Assembly (NCBI RefSeq): GCF_002734285.1
Contig: NZ_NSEA01000019.1
Coordinates: forward strand, 1 to 64,000
Direction: 5' to 3'
DNA length: 64,000 nucleotides
Source of the DNA: Fredinandcohnia onubensis
Lineage (GTDB): Bacteria > Bacillota > Bacilli > Bacillales > Bacillaceae_L
Shown piece after piece: positions 1 through 9,509 of this stretch. A program made the translations under genes and the position numbers. Position 1 is the stretch's first letter, and every line of letters starts with the position of its first letter. A model generated the notes under the pieces. It ran no database searches and was not told the origin of the DNA. It saw only the letters and a list, made by a program, of their open reading frames with translations.

Positions 1-23
1 TGGATTCTTAACTTGATGACATT

Positions 24-44
24 GGGACCTGTCCCTCTGTCCCA
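24..44. repeat. R1 palindromic repeat, copy a
   Basis: One arm-plus-core of the R1 family (GGGACCTGTCCCTCTGTCCC). It lies just beyond the terminator of the minus-strand LRR gene. Seven further copies occur in this window. Confidence 0.8.
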
Positions 45-48
45 ACAA

Positions 49-81
49 AAAAGAAACGACCCATTCGGGTAGCTTCTTTCG
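49..81 (-). terminator. Terminator of the LRR surface-protein gene
   Basis: On the minus strand a GAAGCTACCC / GGGTCGTTTC hairpin is followed by a T-rich run (TTTCTTTTTT). It begins a few bases after the stop codon of the LRR gene. Confidence 0.75.
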
Positions 82-86
82 GTTTA

Positions 87-2291
87 TTATCGTAGGCTTT
101 TTCTTCTATAAGCGAATAGAAGTATTACACCAGCCAATAAGATTACAGTTCCCACTATTAAAGTGTTAAATTGTGGAGAAGCTGTTTCCGGTAAGAGTTT
201 ACCTTCCACTTCTTCTAATCCAGTTTTGTCTCCTGAAGAGGTTTGAGTTGTTTCAGGATGTTCAGCAACAAGTTCTTTTTCAGCAGTTTTAGATGATCCT
301 GAAACCTCAAATACTGTATAAATACTAAAGTGATTTGTGGTTACTGTAACTTGTCCATTGTTGTACTTTGCACCAGGGATTAGTTCCCACTTTTGTTTTG
401 CTTCGTTAAAATAATACACTTGTAAGTCATCTGAGTTTTTGATTTTACTTTCATCTACCGCAAAGACAAGAGTAACAGGCTCTTTAAATTGTGAAACAGC
501 CGTACCATCTGCGTAGATTGTAAAATCGTATACATCACTAACAGCGTTTTTTACAGGTTTTAGCTTTTTAATGTCTGTTGAGATTTCCTTTCCATCCGGG
601 AGGTTGTTCAAAGGAATTTGCAGCTCAATACTGTTGTTTTTAATAGCAAAAGATGCACCTTTTTCTTTTAAGGTCTTCACTTGTTCTTTTGATAAATTAA
701 CTTTAGTAGACTCAGTTTGGCTAACATCAACTACAAGAGTTGCTCCCTTTTGTACCTTCTCTACATCACTGTTTACAACTGATGCAGTACCATTTGTAAT
801 CTGAGGTGTGACTGTCGTTGGTTCCCCATTGTTCTCAATCTGAGACTCAGAATCATCTTGGGTTGTATCTTTTGAACCAGTATTTCCTTCAGGCTTCTCC
901 TCATTCTCAGTTGGTTCCTTGTTTTCCTCAGGTTTCGTTTCTTCCTGAGTTTGCTCTGTTCCGCCCCTACCAAGGTCTTCTGATAACACATCCACATACA
1001 CATCTTTTTCTTCCAGAGCTTTTACTACATTTTCTGCTGATGTGAATAGAGGGTTGTTAAACAAATCGACATAACTTAAAGAATCCATCTCTAAAAGACT
1101 ATCAATTTTTGAAATATTATTAGATTCTAAGTATAGTAATTCAACCTGATTAAGGTTTTCAAATGATGAAAGGTCGGATAGTTTATTAAAACCAAGGTAC
1201 AGAGACTTCAATTTCGGTAGATTGCTTAAAGGCGATACGTTTGAAACTGCGTTATTGTGAACGGTTAAATGTCTTAATTGTTTCATATTCCGCAATGGTG
1301 ATACGTTTGTGATCTGATTATCTATTAGAAATAGTTCCTCTATTTGCGTAAGTCCACTTAACGCAGAAATATCAGTTATATTATTATTACTTAGGTTTAA
1401 TCTTTTAAGGTTCTTTAGTGTGCTCACATTTGCAATGTCCTGGTTTGTTAGATTTGAAGAAGTTAGAACAAGTTCCTCCAACTGAGTTAAGCTACCTAAT
1501 GAAGATGGGTCTCCTGTGAAATTATTTAAATATAAGGTATCTAAGTTTGGTAAGTTCTTTAAGACACTAACATCTGAAATGGGATTATCCATAAAATCTA
1601 GCTGTTTTAAGGTGGTTAGATTTTTTATTGGAGTAAGATCTGAAATTTCATTATCTCCAATGTATAGTATTTCTAGCTCTGTTAGGTTAGAAAGAGGCGT
1701 AAGATCTCATATTTTATTATTAGGTATGATCAGACTTTTTAGGTTCTTTGCATTTTCTAAGCCCTTTAGAGAAGTTATCTCACTTAAAGAACCATATAAT
1801 TCTTCTAATTTTTCAATATCACTATCGACTAAAGAAGTAGATAGGTCCCACATACCTAATTGACTGCGTACAGCATCTTCTAAGGCTGGATCCTCAAAAT
1901 AACGTGGAGCGGGTGGAGCTTCAAGTGTACTTTCCGCTACACCGTCAGCTTTAGCAATCACTTCCTCATTTTGGATTGCTTCAATCTCAAAATCATATGC
2001 AGTATTTGGCTCTAAATCATCAACTGTAACCACTTGAGTCTGACTGCTATACTGGGCAACCTCAGTATATGGACCGTAATTAATGTAGTATGTAATGGTT
2101 TCTGTTTGACCTACTGGACCATCAAGAGTGATTGATAGGTCAATTGTAGTTTGAGTTGGATTTTCAGCATGAAAAGACAGATTGTATAATTGTTCCTGTC
2201 CATCTGCCGCACTTACTGAAGTTACAGGTAATAGTAATGGAAAAAAGAGTGATAAAGCTAATAATAGATTAATAATTTTATGATTTCGCAA
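87..2291 (-). pseudogene. LRR surface protein with LPXTG anchor, interrupted by one in-frame TGA
   Basis: Read from 2291 downwards this is one reading frame of about 734 codons with a single internal stop: TGA at 1707-1709, where the repeat pattern (N-K-I-S-D-L) predicts TCA serine. Order of parts: a signal peptide ending VSA-A, an Fn3-like stretch (about residues 25-120), internalin-type 22-residue leucine-rich repeats crossing the stop, an acidic Glu/Thr-rich linker, a beta-rich domain, then the sortase signal LPETA, a membrane segment and the tail RRKSLR. The intact ancestor would have been wall-anchored and probably adhesive. The 194-residue upstream piece would be secreted but unanchored; the 501-residue downstream piece starts with an internal ATG and has no signal peptide. 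A sequencing error would also explain the TGA. Confidence 0.85.
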
Positions 2292-2449
2292 ATGAAATCC
2301 CCCCTATTAAATTGGAAATAGGTATAAATACCTAATATTTTTACACCGATTACCATTATAGTACAAAAATAATCCAATTTGTATAAAAATATGGAAAATA
2401 ATTAGGAGAGGTTAAAAAGGGGTGCAAAGATTCATATGAAAATTGTAAA

Positions 2450-2482
2450 AATAAAAAAGCCCTTCATCCAATTGAAGGGACG
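2450..2482 (-). terminator. Terminator of the lipoprotein gene
   Basis: A CCCTTCAATTGGATGAAGGG hairpin on the minus strand is followed by CTTTTTTATTTTTA, about 25 bases after the stop codon at 2508. Confidence 0.85.
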
Positions 2483-2507
2483 TTGTACATTAACGGGTTC
2501 ATTGTTC

Positions 2508-3173
2508 CTACCCATGCCAAGCGCCAGTTCTTTTAGTTAAAACGAAGAGTGGATAATTATCTTTTTCGCCTGTATAAGGGAGAGATTTCGTATAAACCCA
2601 TACTGTATCACCCTTATCTATCAGTGTATCTATTTCATTCTCCTCCGAACGGGAACCGTGCCCCCATTCCTCTAAAAATAGTTCTTTCCAATTATCTTTT
2701 ATGGGTGCATTCACAGATAGGTACAGGGCTTGATCAAACAAAGTTCCGTTTTCACCATTATTCGTTTTCTTAAATTCCTCAATAACATCCCAAATCTCAT
2801 CAGCGGTTAAATTATCATAAAAATTCTCAGACCAGTTAATTCCTTTTGCATAACCATAATCGGGGCTAGCTACATACTCATCAAATATGTACGTCCTAAG
2901 CCTTTCCTTTAAGAGTTCCTTCTCTTCAAGAGAGACATTATCTTTTTGTGACGTTGAAAGTGGGTCATTACTACTGCTCGATTCTGCTTCGGCACTTTCC
3001 TCTACATATTCTTTTTCAGTAAGCTCGGTAGCTTTTGAAGAATTTTCATTGGTAGAAGTTTTGAATTGTGACTCTTTGGCCTCGTTAGTCTTAATAGAAA
3101 GAGAATTAGACGAACATCCATATAAAAATACAAAAAGTAGAGTTAAGGTTCCCAATCGATATAGACAACACAT
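2508..3173 (-). CDS. Putative lipoprotein, function unknown
   Basis: A 221-residue protein with a short hydrophobic leader and lipobox LYGC, so the mature protein should start at a lipid-modified cysteine on the outer face of the membrane. A low-complexity Ser/Glu/Lys linker (about residues 25-75) precedes a compact C-terminal domain of about 140 residues rich in Trp and Tyr (motifs WSENFYDNL, EEWGHGSRSEE, DTVWVYTKSLPY). I do not recognise the family. The ATG has a good ribosome site (AAGGAG). The gene stands alone with its own terminator. Confidence 0.75.
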   Translation of the reverse strand: MCCLYRLGTLTLLFVFLYGCSSNSLSIKTNEAKESQFKTSTNENSSKATELTEKEYVEESAEAESSSSNDPLSTSQKDNVSLEEKELLKERLRTYIFDEYVASPDYGYAKGINWSENFYDNLTADEIWDVIEEFKKTNNGENGTLFDQALYLSVNAPIKDNWKELFLEEWGHGSRSEENEIDTLIDKGDTVWVYTKSLPYTGEKDNYPLFVLTKRTGAWHG

Positions 3174-3260
3174 TTTTTTCTTCTCCTTACATATATAGTT
3201 AGTTCAAATTTTATACCAAATCTAATCTTGGGTCACGGAGACAAATGCGGTGTCCAACAA

Positions 3261-3291
3261 AAAGAAGCGGCTCCTGCGAGTCGCTTCTTCC
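3261..3291 (-). terminator. Terminator after the small zinc-ribbon gene
   Basis: An AAGAAGCG...CGCTTCTT stem is followed on the minus strand by TTTTTGTT. It lies just after the TAA at 3295. Confidence 0.75.
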
Positions 3292-3294
3292 TAT

Positions 3295-3432
3295 TTATTG
3301 TGAGGCTTGGATTTTAGTTATTACAAAATCTCTTTTTACATCATAAGCGTAACTTTCGTCGTAAACTATTTTCAACTTGTTTAATATCTCTACATTCTCT
3401 TTGCTCGAGTGACACTTGCGTGCCACTGCTGA
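3295..3432 (-). other. In-frame continuation beyond the zinc-ribbon stop
   Basis: After the TGA at 3433-3435 the same frame stays open for 45 more codons to a TAA directly before the terminator. The translation looks protein-like (KENVEILNKLKIVYDESYAY, then DVKRDFVITK). It could be a separate short ORF starting at an internal GTG, or the lost tail of a longer zinc-ribbon protein cut by the TGA. I cannot tell which. Confidence 0.35.
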
Positions 3433-3612
3433 TCAAAACTCAAACTTCTGAAAAAATCCACATCCACTACACGCTCTGCCAATCTGCTGTTTCGTAACAG
3501 GGTTCATATAATAGATTTCATCATGTCCGCAAACGGAACATTCCATATCGTGAAAAACTTCGCGGGGACCAAAGATTACATCGAGAATCACTTCGAAAGC
3601 CAAATCTATCAA
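3433..3612 (-). CDS. Small zinc-ribbon protein
   Basis: A 59-residue reading frame. The chosen TTG start at 3612 is preceded by GGAAGGGA. It contains two CxxC knuckles, CSVCGH and CSGCGFF, separated by about 20 residues, the usual spacing of a small rubredoxin-like zinc ribbon, plus the aromatic stretch DEIYYMNP. Role unknown. The same frame stays open after the TGA, so the product may originally have been about 105 residues long. Confidence 0.6.
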   Translation of the reverse strand: MIDLAFEVILDVIFGPREVFHDMECSVCGHDEIYYMNPVTKQQIGRACSGCGFFQKFEF

Positions 3613-3827
3613 ATCCCTTCCTATTAAGTTTCACCAATATAGCATACGAACAACGAGAAATTAGCCAGAACTTGTCTAGTACAATAATAAAAAGCTCGAC
3701 AAATTCTAGGTCAATATGTCAGGTTCCTCATCACGCGTGCGGGGTGAGGAACCTGGCAGGGCCTTCCCAATGAAGAACTTTCTACCTAATGGATGATCTG
3801 ATAAACCATCACCCTGAATCGGAAAGC

Positions 3828-3855
3828 GGGACAAGGGACCTGTCCCTCTGTCCCA
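3828..3855. repeat. R1 palindromic repeat, copy b
   Basis: Nearly perfect inverted repeat GGGACAAGGGACC / TGTCCCTCTGTCCC. It is almost identical to copy c, 130 bases downstream in the same orientation. Confidence 0.85.
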
Positions 3856-3957
3856 ACTCCTACCATTGTCCCATATTATGGTATATAATTTTTTCCTCAG
3901 TTTTTGTAGATATTTGTAAATTGGTACTTTATAATAACCAATAGACTGATAAAATTT

Positions 3958-3985
3958 GGGACAAGGGACCTGTCCCTCTGACCCA
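3958..3985. repeat. R1 palindromic repeat, copy c
   Basis: Same sequence as copy b apart from GACCC for GTCCC at the end. It lies 24 bases before the ywqC start, between the putative promoter and the ribosome site, so it may form a leader hairpin. Confidence 0.85.
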
Positions 3986-4009
3986 GAGTTTTAGGAGGAG
4001 CATAGCATA

Positions 4010-4747
4010 ATGGAGGAAACGATTAGTTTAAAGGAAATATTTCAGACGATTCGAAAGCGTCTTTGGTTAATAACGATTATAACGGCCGTGATTGTGGCGA
4101 CGGTTGGGGTTGTGAGTTTCTTCTTTCTAACACCCATCTATCAATCTTCCACGCAAATTCTCGTGAATCAAAAAGCATCTGAACAGCAGTACTTAAATCA
4201 AAACGACATCCGAACAAACATCGAGTTAATAAACACGTATAATGTCATCATTAAAAGCCCAGCAATCTTAGATATTGTAAAAGAAAAACTAGAATTAAAT
4301 GAATCACTTAGCAACCTGATCACAGTTGGAAGTGAAAATGAGTCACAGGTTGTAAAAGTGACAGTACAACACACAGATCCGCAGATTGCAGTTAACATTG
4401 CTAACACAACAGCCAATGTATTTAAGGAAGAAATCGTAAAGATCATGAATGTCGACAATGTGAGCATTCTTTCACCAGCCGAGCTTCCAGAGAATCCAGT
4501 GCCTGTAAAACCAAACCCTATGCTTAATATGGCGATTGGACTTGTTGTGGGATTAATGGCGGGTGTCGGACTTGCGTTCTTATTAGAATACTTAGATAAC
4601 ACGGTTAAAACAGAACAAGATATTGAAAGACTACTAGAGTTACCTGTATTAGGGGCAATTGCCGAGATCGACCTTGAAGCGGAATTAAGTGAAGGTACAG
4701 ATACAGGAAAACGTACGAGAGGAAGAGGTGATTCTCTTGGCGCGTAA
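4010..4747 (+). CDS. ywqC: Wzz/CapA-type chain-length modulator of the tyrosine kinase
   Basis: A 245-residue polysaccharide co-polymerase. Membrane segments lie near residues 18-40 and 172-195 with an extracellular loop between them, ending in the Pro-rich motif PENPVPVKPNP typical of Wzz proteins. Gram-positive bacteria split the co-polymerase from its kinase: this membrane protein activates the cytoplasmic BY-kinase encoded next and influences glycan chain length. The ATG has an AGGAGG site (3993-3998). The 3' end overlaps the kinase gene by about 11 bases, so translation is probably coupled. Confidence 0.9.
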   Translation: MEETISLKEIFQTIRKRLWLITIITAVIVATVGVVSFFFLTPIYQSSTQILVNQKASEQQYLNQNDIRTNIELINTYNVIIKSPAILDIVKEKLELNESLSNLITVGSENESQVVKVTVQHTDPQIAVNIANTTANVFKEEIVKIMNVDNVSILSPAELPENPVPVKPNPMLNMAIGLVVGLMAGVGLAFLLEYLDNTVKTEQDIERLLELPVLGAIAEIDLEAELSEGTDTGKRTRGRGDSLGA

Positions 4748-5441
4748 TAAATCAAAACGCAAACAATTTCAACAACAAAATCGTAGTTTAATCACAATGC
4801 TAAGACCGAGGTCACCAATATCGGAACAATATCGCACGATTCGTACGAACATCCAGTTCTCTTCTGTTGATGGAGATATCCAAACAATTATGGTTACATC
4901 TCCTGGCCCAGCTGAAGGGAAATCTACGACAACAAATAATATTGCAGTTGTTTTTGCGCAGCAAGGTAAGAGAGTATTACTTGTCGATTCAGACTTACGC
5001 AAACCAACAGCTCATTACACATTCCGTGTCGATAACCATACGGGATTAACGAATGTTTTAACAAGACAAGCAAAATTAGATGATGTTATTCAAGACACAG
5101 ATGAAGATAATCTGTATGTCTTACCGAGTGGTCCCATTCCTCCGAATCCAGCGGAGATCCTTGGATCAAGAGCAATGGATGATTTTCTAAAAGAAGCAAA
5201 AGATCTTTTCGACATAATTGTTTTCGACACACCTCCTGCACTTGCTGTAACAGATGCTCAGGTACTTGCGAATAAAACAGATGGTGTCGTGATGGTTGTT
5301 ACGAGTGGAAAGACGGAGAATGAAGCTGCATTAAAGGCAAAAGAACAACTTATTAATGCAAAGGCAAAGCTTTTAGGCGTTGTCTTAAATAAGAAGAAAA
5401 GAACAGAAAGTCCATACTACTATTACTACGCAAAGAAGTAA
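4737..5441 (+). CDS. ywqD: Bacterial tyrosine kinase (BY-kinase, CpsD/CapB/YwqD)
   Basis: A 234-residue MinD/Mrp-like ATPase. Walker A is SPGPAEGKST (about residues 55-64), Walker A' is LLVDSDLRKP (81-90), Walker B is IIVFDTPPA (about 160-168), and the tail has an autophosphorylated Tyr cluster, SPYYYYYAKK. I chose the TTG at 4737 because AGGAAGAGG precedes it at good spacing and the product then begins like YwqD. Upstream in-frame starts lie inside ywqC without a ribosome site. It phosphorylates itself and sugar-nucleotide enzymes when activated by YwqC. A strong terminator follows. Confidence 0.92.
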   Translation: MARNKSKRKQFQQQNRSLITMLRPRSPISEQYRTIRTNIQFSSVDGDIQTIMVTSPGPAEGKSTTTNNIAVVFAQQGKRVLLVDSDLRKPTAHYTFRVDNHTGLTNVLTRQAKLDDVIQDTDEDNLYVLPSGPIPPNPAEILGSRAMDDFLKEAKDLFDIIVFDTPPALAVTDAQVLANKTDGVVMVVTSGKTENEAALKAKEQLINAKAKLLGVVLNKKKRTESPYYYYYAKK

Positions 5442-5473
5442 TGTAATAAAAGAGTAATAGGAAAATGAACGTA

Positions 5474-5511
5474 AAGGAAGTATTTACAAATGTAAATACT
5501 TCCTTTTTTTA
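5474..5511 (+). terminator. Strong terminator after the kinase gene
   Basis: A stem of about 14 base pairs, GGAAGTATTTAC / GTAAATACTTCC, is followed by seven T. It separates ywqCD from the phosphatase gene, so the rest of the locus needs read-through or its own promoter. Confidence 0.92.
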
Positions 5512-5635
5512 TATTCGACCCAATTCGACAAATTTCCCCCGTTTTCTTTAGTATACTACTATGGTACTATTACGATTGTAAGCAAATTTCCAGAGAATGT
5601 GTCGAAAAATAAAAAGGATAGAGGGGGCGATTTCT

Positions 5636-6406
5636 ATGATTGATCTACATTGTCACATACTCCCATATTTTGATGATGGGGCAAAAGACCTAGCTGAAAC
5701 GATAGAGATGGCGAAGAAAGCCGCAGATGAAGGTATTACAAAGATAATCGCAACTCCTCATTATAAAAAGAGAGAATACGAGAATCCAAAAGAGAAAATT
5801 CTACAGGCTGTTGAGATGGTCAATAAAGAACTATCTCGAGCAAAAATCCCCGTAACCATCTTACCCGGTCAAGAACCGCGTATCGACGGAGAGCTGCTAC
5901 AGGACTATAACAAAGGTGAAATCCTCTCGCTTAACAATGGAGGGAAATACCTGTTTGTCGAGTTCCCAAGTGGCCATGTACCACGCTATGCCGAGCAGTT
6001 GTTATTTGACCTGCAACTGAATGGGCTCATACCTGTTATTGTCCACCCAGAACGAAATAGTGAATTCCTAGGTAATCCAAACCTATTATACCGGTTTGTG
6101 AAGAATGGTGCGTGCACGCAAATCACAGCATCTAGTGTAACCGGTCATTTTGGAAAAAAGATTAAAAAGTTCTCGATGCAATTAGTTGAGTATAATTTAA
6201 CACATTTTCTAGCATCTGACGCTCATAATCTATCAACTCGACCGTTTCGATTGAGAGAGGCATATGATGTGCTAGTGAAGCAGTATGGAATTGCTGCTGA
6301 TTACTATTTTAGAGAGAATGCCGAGCTTTTACTAGATAACAAGGCGGTTATAAGAGATACACCTGAGAGGATCATACAAAAGAAGTTATTTGGGCTATTT
6401 GGCTAA
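5636..6406 (+). CDS. ywqE: PHP-family protein tyrosine phosphatase (YwqE/CapC/CpsB)
   Basis: A 256-residue manganese-dependent phosphatase that removes phosphate from the BY-kinase and its targets. PHP metal motifs are visible: MIDLHCHILPYFDDGA at the N-terminus, TPHY, the HPERN motif and SDAHN near residue 200. The start at 5636 gives the typical family beginning and has AGAGGGGG upstream; an upstream in-frame ATG would add 13 atypical residues. The gene lies 195 bases beyond ywqD, across a terminator. Confidence 0.92.
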   Translation: MIDLHCHILPYFDDGAKDLAETIEMAKKAADEGITKIIATPHYKKREYENPKEKILQAVEMVNKELSRAKIPVTILPGQEPRIDGELLQDYNKGEILSLNNGGKYLFVEFPSGHVPRYAEQLLFDLQLNGLIPVIVHPERNSEFLGNPNLLYRFVKNGACTQITASSVTGHFGKKIKKFSMQLVEYNLTHFLASDAHNLSTRPFRLREAYDVLVKQYGIAADYYFRENAELLLDNKAVIRDTPERIIQKKLFGLFG

Positions 6407-6576
6407 ATACCATTTCTTTTAATGGGTCCTGGTAAATTATTCTTATGATTGACATTCTAGACGCTCAATCTAAATGGGGCTGAATTCAGAAAACATTTCA
6501 AATATTGATTGCTTTAATAGGGGTTTATGTTTCTATTATTTATACATAGAAACGATATGAAAAAGGGGAGAGGGCT

Positions 6577-8409
6577 TTGTCTTATCGAAAGAGATTAGGA
6601 TCATTAGTGATTGTTGATTCTATTATTGTGTTAACTGCTATTTATATTAGTTATTTTATGTTACATCCTTATTTTCAAATTTTTACAATGCCTTTCTTAC
6701 TGATAAGCTCAATTACCCTACTGGCTAGCCACCATGTGTTTGCTTATGTATATCGTTTATACAAAAGAGCGTGGGAGTATGCAAGTATTGGGGAGTTAAT
6801 GAGTATTGCAAAGGCTGTTACGTTTTCAATTGCGGTACTTGGTGTTGTTCAATTACTAGCAATGGGAAATGTATATGTGAGGGTTCTAATCCTCACCTGG
6901 ATGATGCACATCCTGTTTATTGGTGGGTCACGCTTTTCGTGGAGGATCTTCCGAGATTCGTTTATTAAGGATACAAAGGTCAGAAAGAGAACATTAATTG
7001 TCGGTGCAGGGGCTGCAGGTACAATGTTAGCAAGACAAATGATTCACAATCATGATCTTGACTTAAAACCTGTTGCGTTTGTCGATGATGACGTAAAAAA
7101 GCAGAATCTACAAATCTATAATGTTCCTGTCCTTGGTGGAGTATCTTCAATTGAAGAAATTGTAAAATCGAAGAATATTGAAAATATTATTATTGCGATT
7201 CCTTCCTTAAGCAAAAAGGAACTAAATGATATTTTCCAAGAATGCAGCAAGACAAAAGCAAAGACACAAATCATGCCACTGATTGAGGATGTCATGTTAG
7301 GAAAAGTAACAGTTAACAGTTTCCGTGATGTAGAGGTAGAAGATCTATTAGGAAGAGAGCCTGTACAATTGGATACTGCAAGTATTTCAGAAAAGTTAAC
7401 GGGTAAAACGATACTAGTCACGGGTGCTGGTGGTTCAATTGGTTCTGAGATTTGTCGTCAGGTGAGTATGTTTAATCCGAAAAAGCTTGTGTTAGTAGGT
7501 CACGGGGAAAATAGTATCTACCTTATTGATATGGAGCTTCGTAATAAATACAAACAACAATTTGAAATCATCCCCGTGATTGGGGACGTCCAAGATCGCA
7601 ACCGGATGTTTGAAGTGATTGAAACACATGCCCCAGATGTTGTGTATCATGCGGCAGCTCATAAGCATGTTCCTTTAATGGAGTACAACCCTAAAGAGGC
7701 AGTGAAGAATAATGTGTTTGGGACAAGAAATGTTGCGGAAGCGTGTCATACATTTGGTGTGAAGAACTTCGTTCTTGTTTCGACGGATAAGGCGGTAAAC
7801 CCGACAAATGTAATGGGTGCGACGAAGCGAATGGCGGAGTTAGTCATTCAGAATCTTGCTCTTTCGAGCAAGACGAAATTTGCTGCGGTGCGATTTGGGA
7901 ATGTGCTTGGGAGTCGAGGGTCTGTAATACCTTTGTTTAAGAAGCAGATTCAGGCTGGTGGACCTGTGACGGTTACTCATCCGGAGATGACAAGGTATTT
8001 TATGACGATACCGGAAGCCTCAAGGCTTGTGTTGCAGGCAGGTGCCCTTGCTCGTGGTGGAGAGATTTTTGTGCTTGATATGGGTGAGCCGGTAAAGATT
8101 GTGGATTTGGCGAAGAACCTTATAACCCTTTCGGGTTATACGTTGGATGAGATTGAGATACGTTTTTCAGGACTTCGTCCTGGGGAGAAGATGTTTGAGG
8201 AACTGTTGAATGACGATGAGATTCATCTGGATAAAGGGCAGATCTATCCTAAGATTTATATTGGGAAGACGTATAACCTTTATACGGAAGAGGTTAAGGA
8301 GATTCTTGAGCGTGGGTTGGAGCTTGAGGTGGGAGAGTTGAGTAAGAGGTTGATTGATTTGGCGAATAATCGGGTTGAGCCGAAAGTGGAGAAGTTGGTT
8401 TTGGTGTGA
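6577..8409 (+). CDS. Membrane-bound nucleotide-sugar 4,6-dehydratase (CapD/EpsC/PglF family)
   Basis: A 610-residue protein with four N-terminal membrane segments (about residues 10-110), a first Rossmann fold (VGAGAAGTML, about 143-152) and the catalytic SDR domain from about residue 275 (VTGAGGSIGSE). The active-site stretch is STDKAVNPTNVMGATKR, with Met where classical SDRs have Tyr, as in this family. Relatives convert UDP-GlcNAc to a 4-keto-6-deoxy sugar, the first step to bacillosamine, QuiNAc or FucNAc-type sugars. It starts at TTG behind GGGGAGAGG. It is a likely source of the 4-keto substrate for the SDR at 11567. Confidence 0.9.
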   Translation: MSYRKRLGSLVIVDSIIVLTAIYISYFMLHPYFQIFTMPFLLISSITLLASHHVFAYVYRLYKRAWEYASIGELMSIAKAVTFSIAVLGVVQLLAMGNVYVRVLILTWMMHILFIGGSRFSWRIFRDSFIKDTKVRKRTLIVGAGAAGTMLARQMIHNHDLDLKPVAFVDDDVKKQNLQIYNVPVLGGVSSIEEIVKSKNIENIIIAIPSLSKKELNDIFQECSKTKAKTQIMPLIEDVMLGKVTVNSFRDVEVEDLLGREPVQLDTASISEKLTGKTILVTGAGGSIGSEICRQVSMFNPKKLVLVGHGENSIYLIDMELRNKYKQQFEIIPVIGDVQDRNRMFEVIETHAPDVVYHAAAHKHVPLMEYNPKEAVKNNVFGTRNVAEACHTFGVKNFVLVSTDKAVNPTNVMGATKRMAELVIQNLALSSKTKFAAVRFGNVLGSRGSVIPLFKKQIQAGGPVTVTHPEMTRYFMTIPEASRLVLQAGALARGGEIFVLDMGEPVKIVDLAKNLITLSGYTLDEIEIRFSGLRPGEKMFEELLNDDEIHLDKGQIYPKIYIGKTYNLYTEEVKEILERGLELEVGELSKRLIDLANNRVEPKVEKLVLV

Positions 8410-8516
8410 GTGGAACCTTTTGGGGTTGTATTTGGTTAGAAGGATTTGGAGAATTTAGTGGCTCTTGCGAGCCTTGGTTATAGAGGGTTTTTGTTAGATG
8501 ATTGGTGGATAAATTG

Positions 8517-8541
8517 GGAAAAGCTCTACCGAGCTTTTTCT
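8517..8541 (+). terminator. Terminator after the 4,6-dehydratase gene
   Basis: AAAGCTC-tac-CGAGCTTTTTCTTTT forms a short hairpin with a T-run. A second hairpin, CAGCTCTTCGAGCTG, follows at 8572-8586 and recurs at 10264-10277. Confidence 0.7.
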
Positions 8542-8624
8542 TTTGGGGAAGATAGATTGTTTAAAATCTCCAGCTCTTCGAGCTGTTAGTAAGGTAAATG
8601 AAAATTGAAAAGGGAGTCGTTGAG

Positions 8625-9509
8625 ATGAAAGTTAGAAAGGCGATCATACCTGCTGCTGGTCTTGGAACTAGGTTCTTGCCTGCGACTAAGGCAATGCCTA
8701 AGGAAATGCTGCCGATTGTTGATAAGCCGACCATTCAGTATATCGTGGAGGAAGCGGTAGAGTCTGGGATTGAGGATATTATTATTGTAACTGGTAAGAC
8801 AAAGCGAGCGATTGAGGATCATTTTGATAACTCTTTCGAGTTAGAGCAGAATTTATTGGAAAAAGGAAAGTTAGAGTTATTGGAAGAGGTTCAAAAGTCT
8901 TCTAGGGTAGATATCCATTATATTCGTCAAAAAGAGCCAAAAGGTTTGGGACACGCAGTATGGAGCGCGCGTAAATTTATTGGGGACGAGCCATTTGCTG
9001 TTTTACTTGGTGATGATATTGTACAAGCGGAGAAGCCGTGTTTACGACAGTTGATGGATGAGTATGAGAAGACGTATTCTTCTGTGATTGGTGTTCAGAC
9101 TGTTCCTGATGAGGAGACACATCGTTATGGAATTGTGGATCCTGCAGTTCAGGTTGGTAGACGATATCAGGTTACAAATTTTGTGGAGAAGCCTGCACCT
9201 GGGACAGCTCCTTCTAATTTAGCGATTATGGGTAGATATATTCTCACTCCAGAAATTTTTATGTTCTTGGATAAACAGGAAACGGGTGCTGGTGGAGAGA
9301 TTCAGTTAACGGATGCGATTCAGCAGTTAAATGAGATCCAACGAGTGTTTGCTTATGATTTTGAGGGTACTCGGTATGATGTTGGGGAGAAAATCGGGTT
9401 TATTAAGACGCAGGTGGAGTTTGCATTGAAAAATGAGACGCTACGACAGGATTTATTAGAGTATTTAGAGACGGTCGTGGAGAGTAGTAGGGTTGGAGTT
9501 AAGGCTTAG
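8625..9509 (+). CDS. gtaB: UTP-glucose-1-phosphate uridylyltransferase
   Basis: A 294-residue GalU/GtaB enzyme making UDP-glucose from UTP and glucose-1-phosphate. The nucleotide-binding signature [20 protein letters not shown] is at residues 9-28; the sugar-binding motif FVEKP and the C-terminal [12 protein letters not shown] are also clear. The start at 8625 is chosen because AAAAGGGAG precedes it and the protein then begins like GtaB; the upstream in-frame ATG would add nine residues. UDP-glucose feeds the dehydrogenase at 24588 and other wall glycans. Confidence 0.96.
   Translation: MKVRKAIIPAAGLGTRFLPATKAMPKEMLPIVDKPTIQYIVEEAVESGIEDIIIVTGKTKRAIEDHFDNSFELEQNLLEKGKLELLEEVQKSSRVDIHYIRQKEPKGLGHAVWSARKFIGDEPFAVLLGDDIVQAEKPCLRQLMDEYEKTYSSVIGVQTVPDEETHRYGIVDPAVQVGRRYQVTNFVEKPAPGTAPSNLAIMGRYILTPEIFMFLDKQETGAGGEIQLTDAIQQLNEIQRVFAYDFEGTRYDVGEKIGFIKTQVEFALKNETLRQDLLEYLETVVESSRVGVKA

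Larger units (their letters stand above)
3613..4009. other. Non-coding stretch upstream of the capsule operon
   Basis: No convincing gene. It holds a strong hairpin at 3720-3755 (CAGGTTCCTCA / TGAGGAACCTG), two R1 copies at 3828 and 3958, and between them a possible promoter with TATAAT at 3930-3935 and TTGTAG at 3904, although the 20-base spacing is long. The second R1 copy would lie in the 5' untranslated RNA of the ywqC operon. Confidence 0.5.

Noticed and set aside
1707..1709. Selenocysteine at the in-frame TGA of the LRR gene
   Set aside because: The position is a repeat serine in a secreted structural protein, and no selenocysteine insertion hairpin is evident; a nonsense change is simpler.
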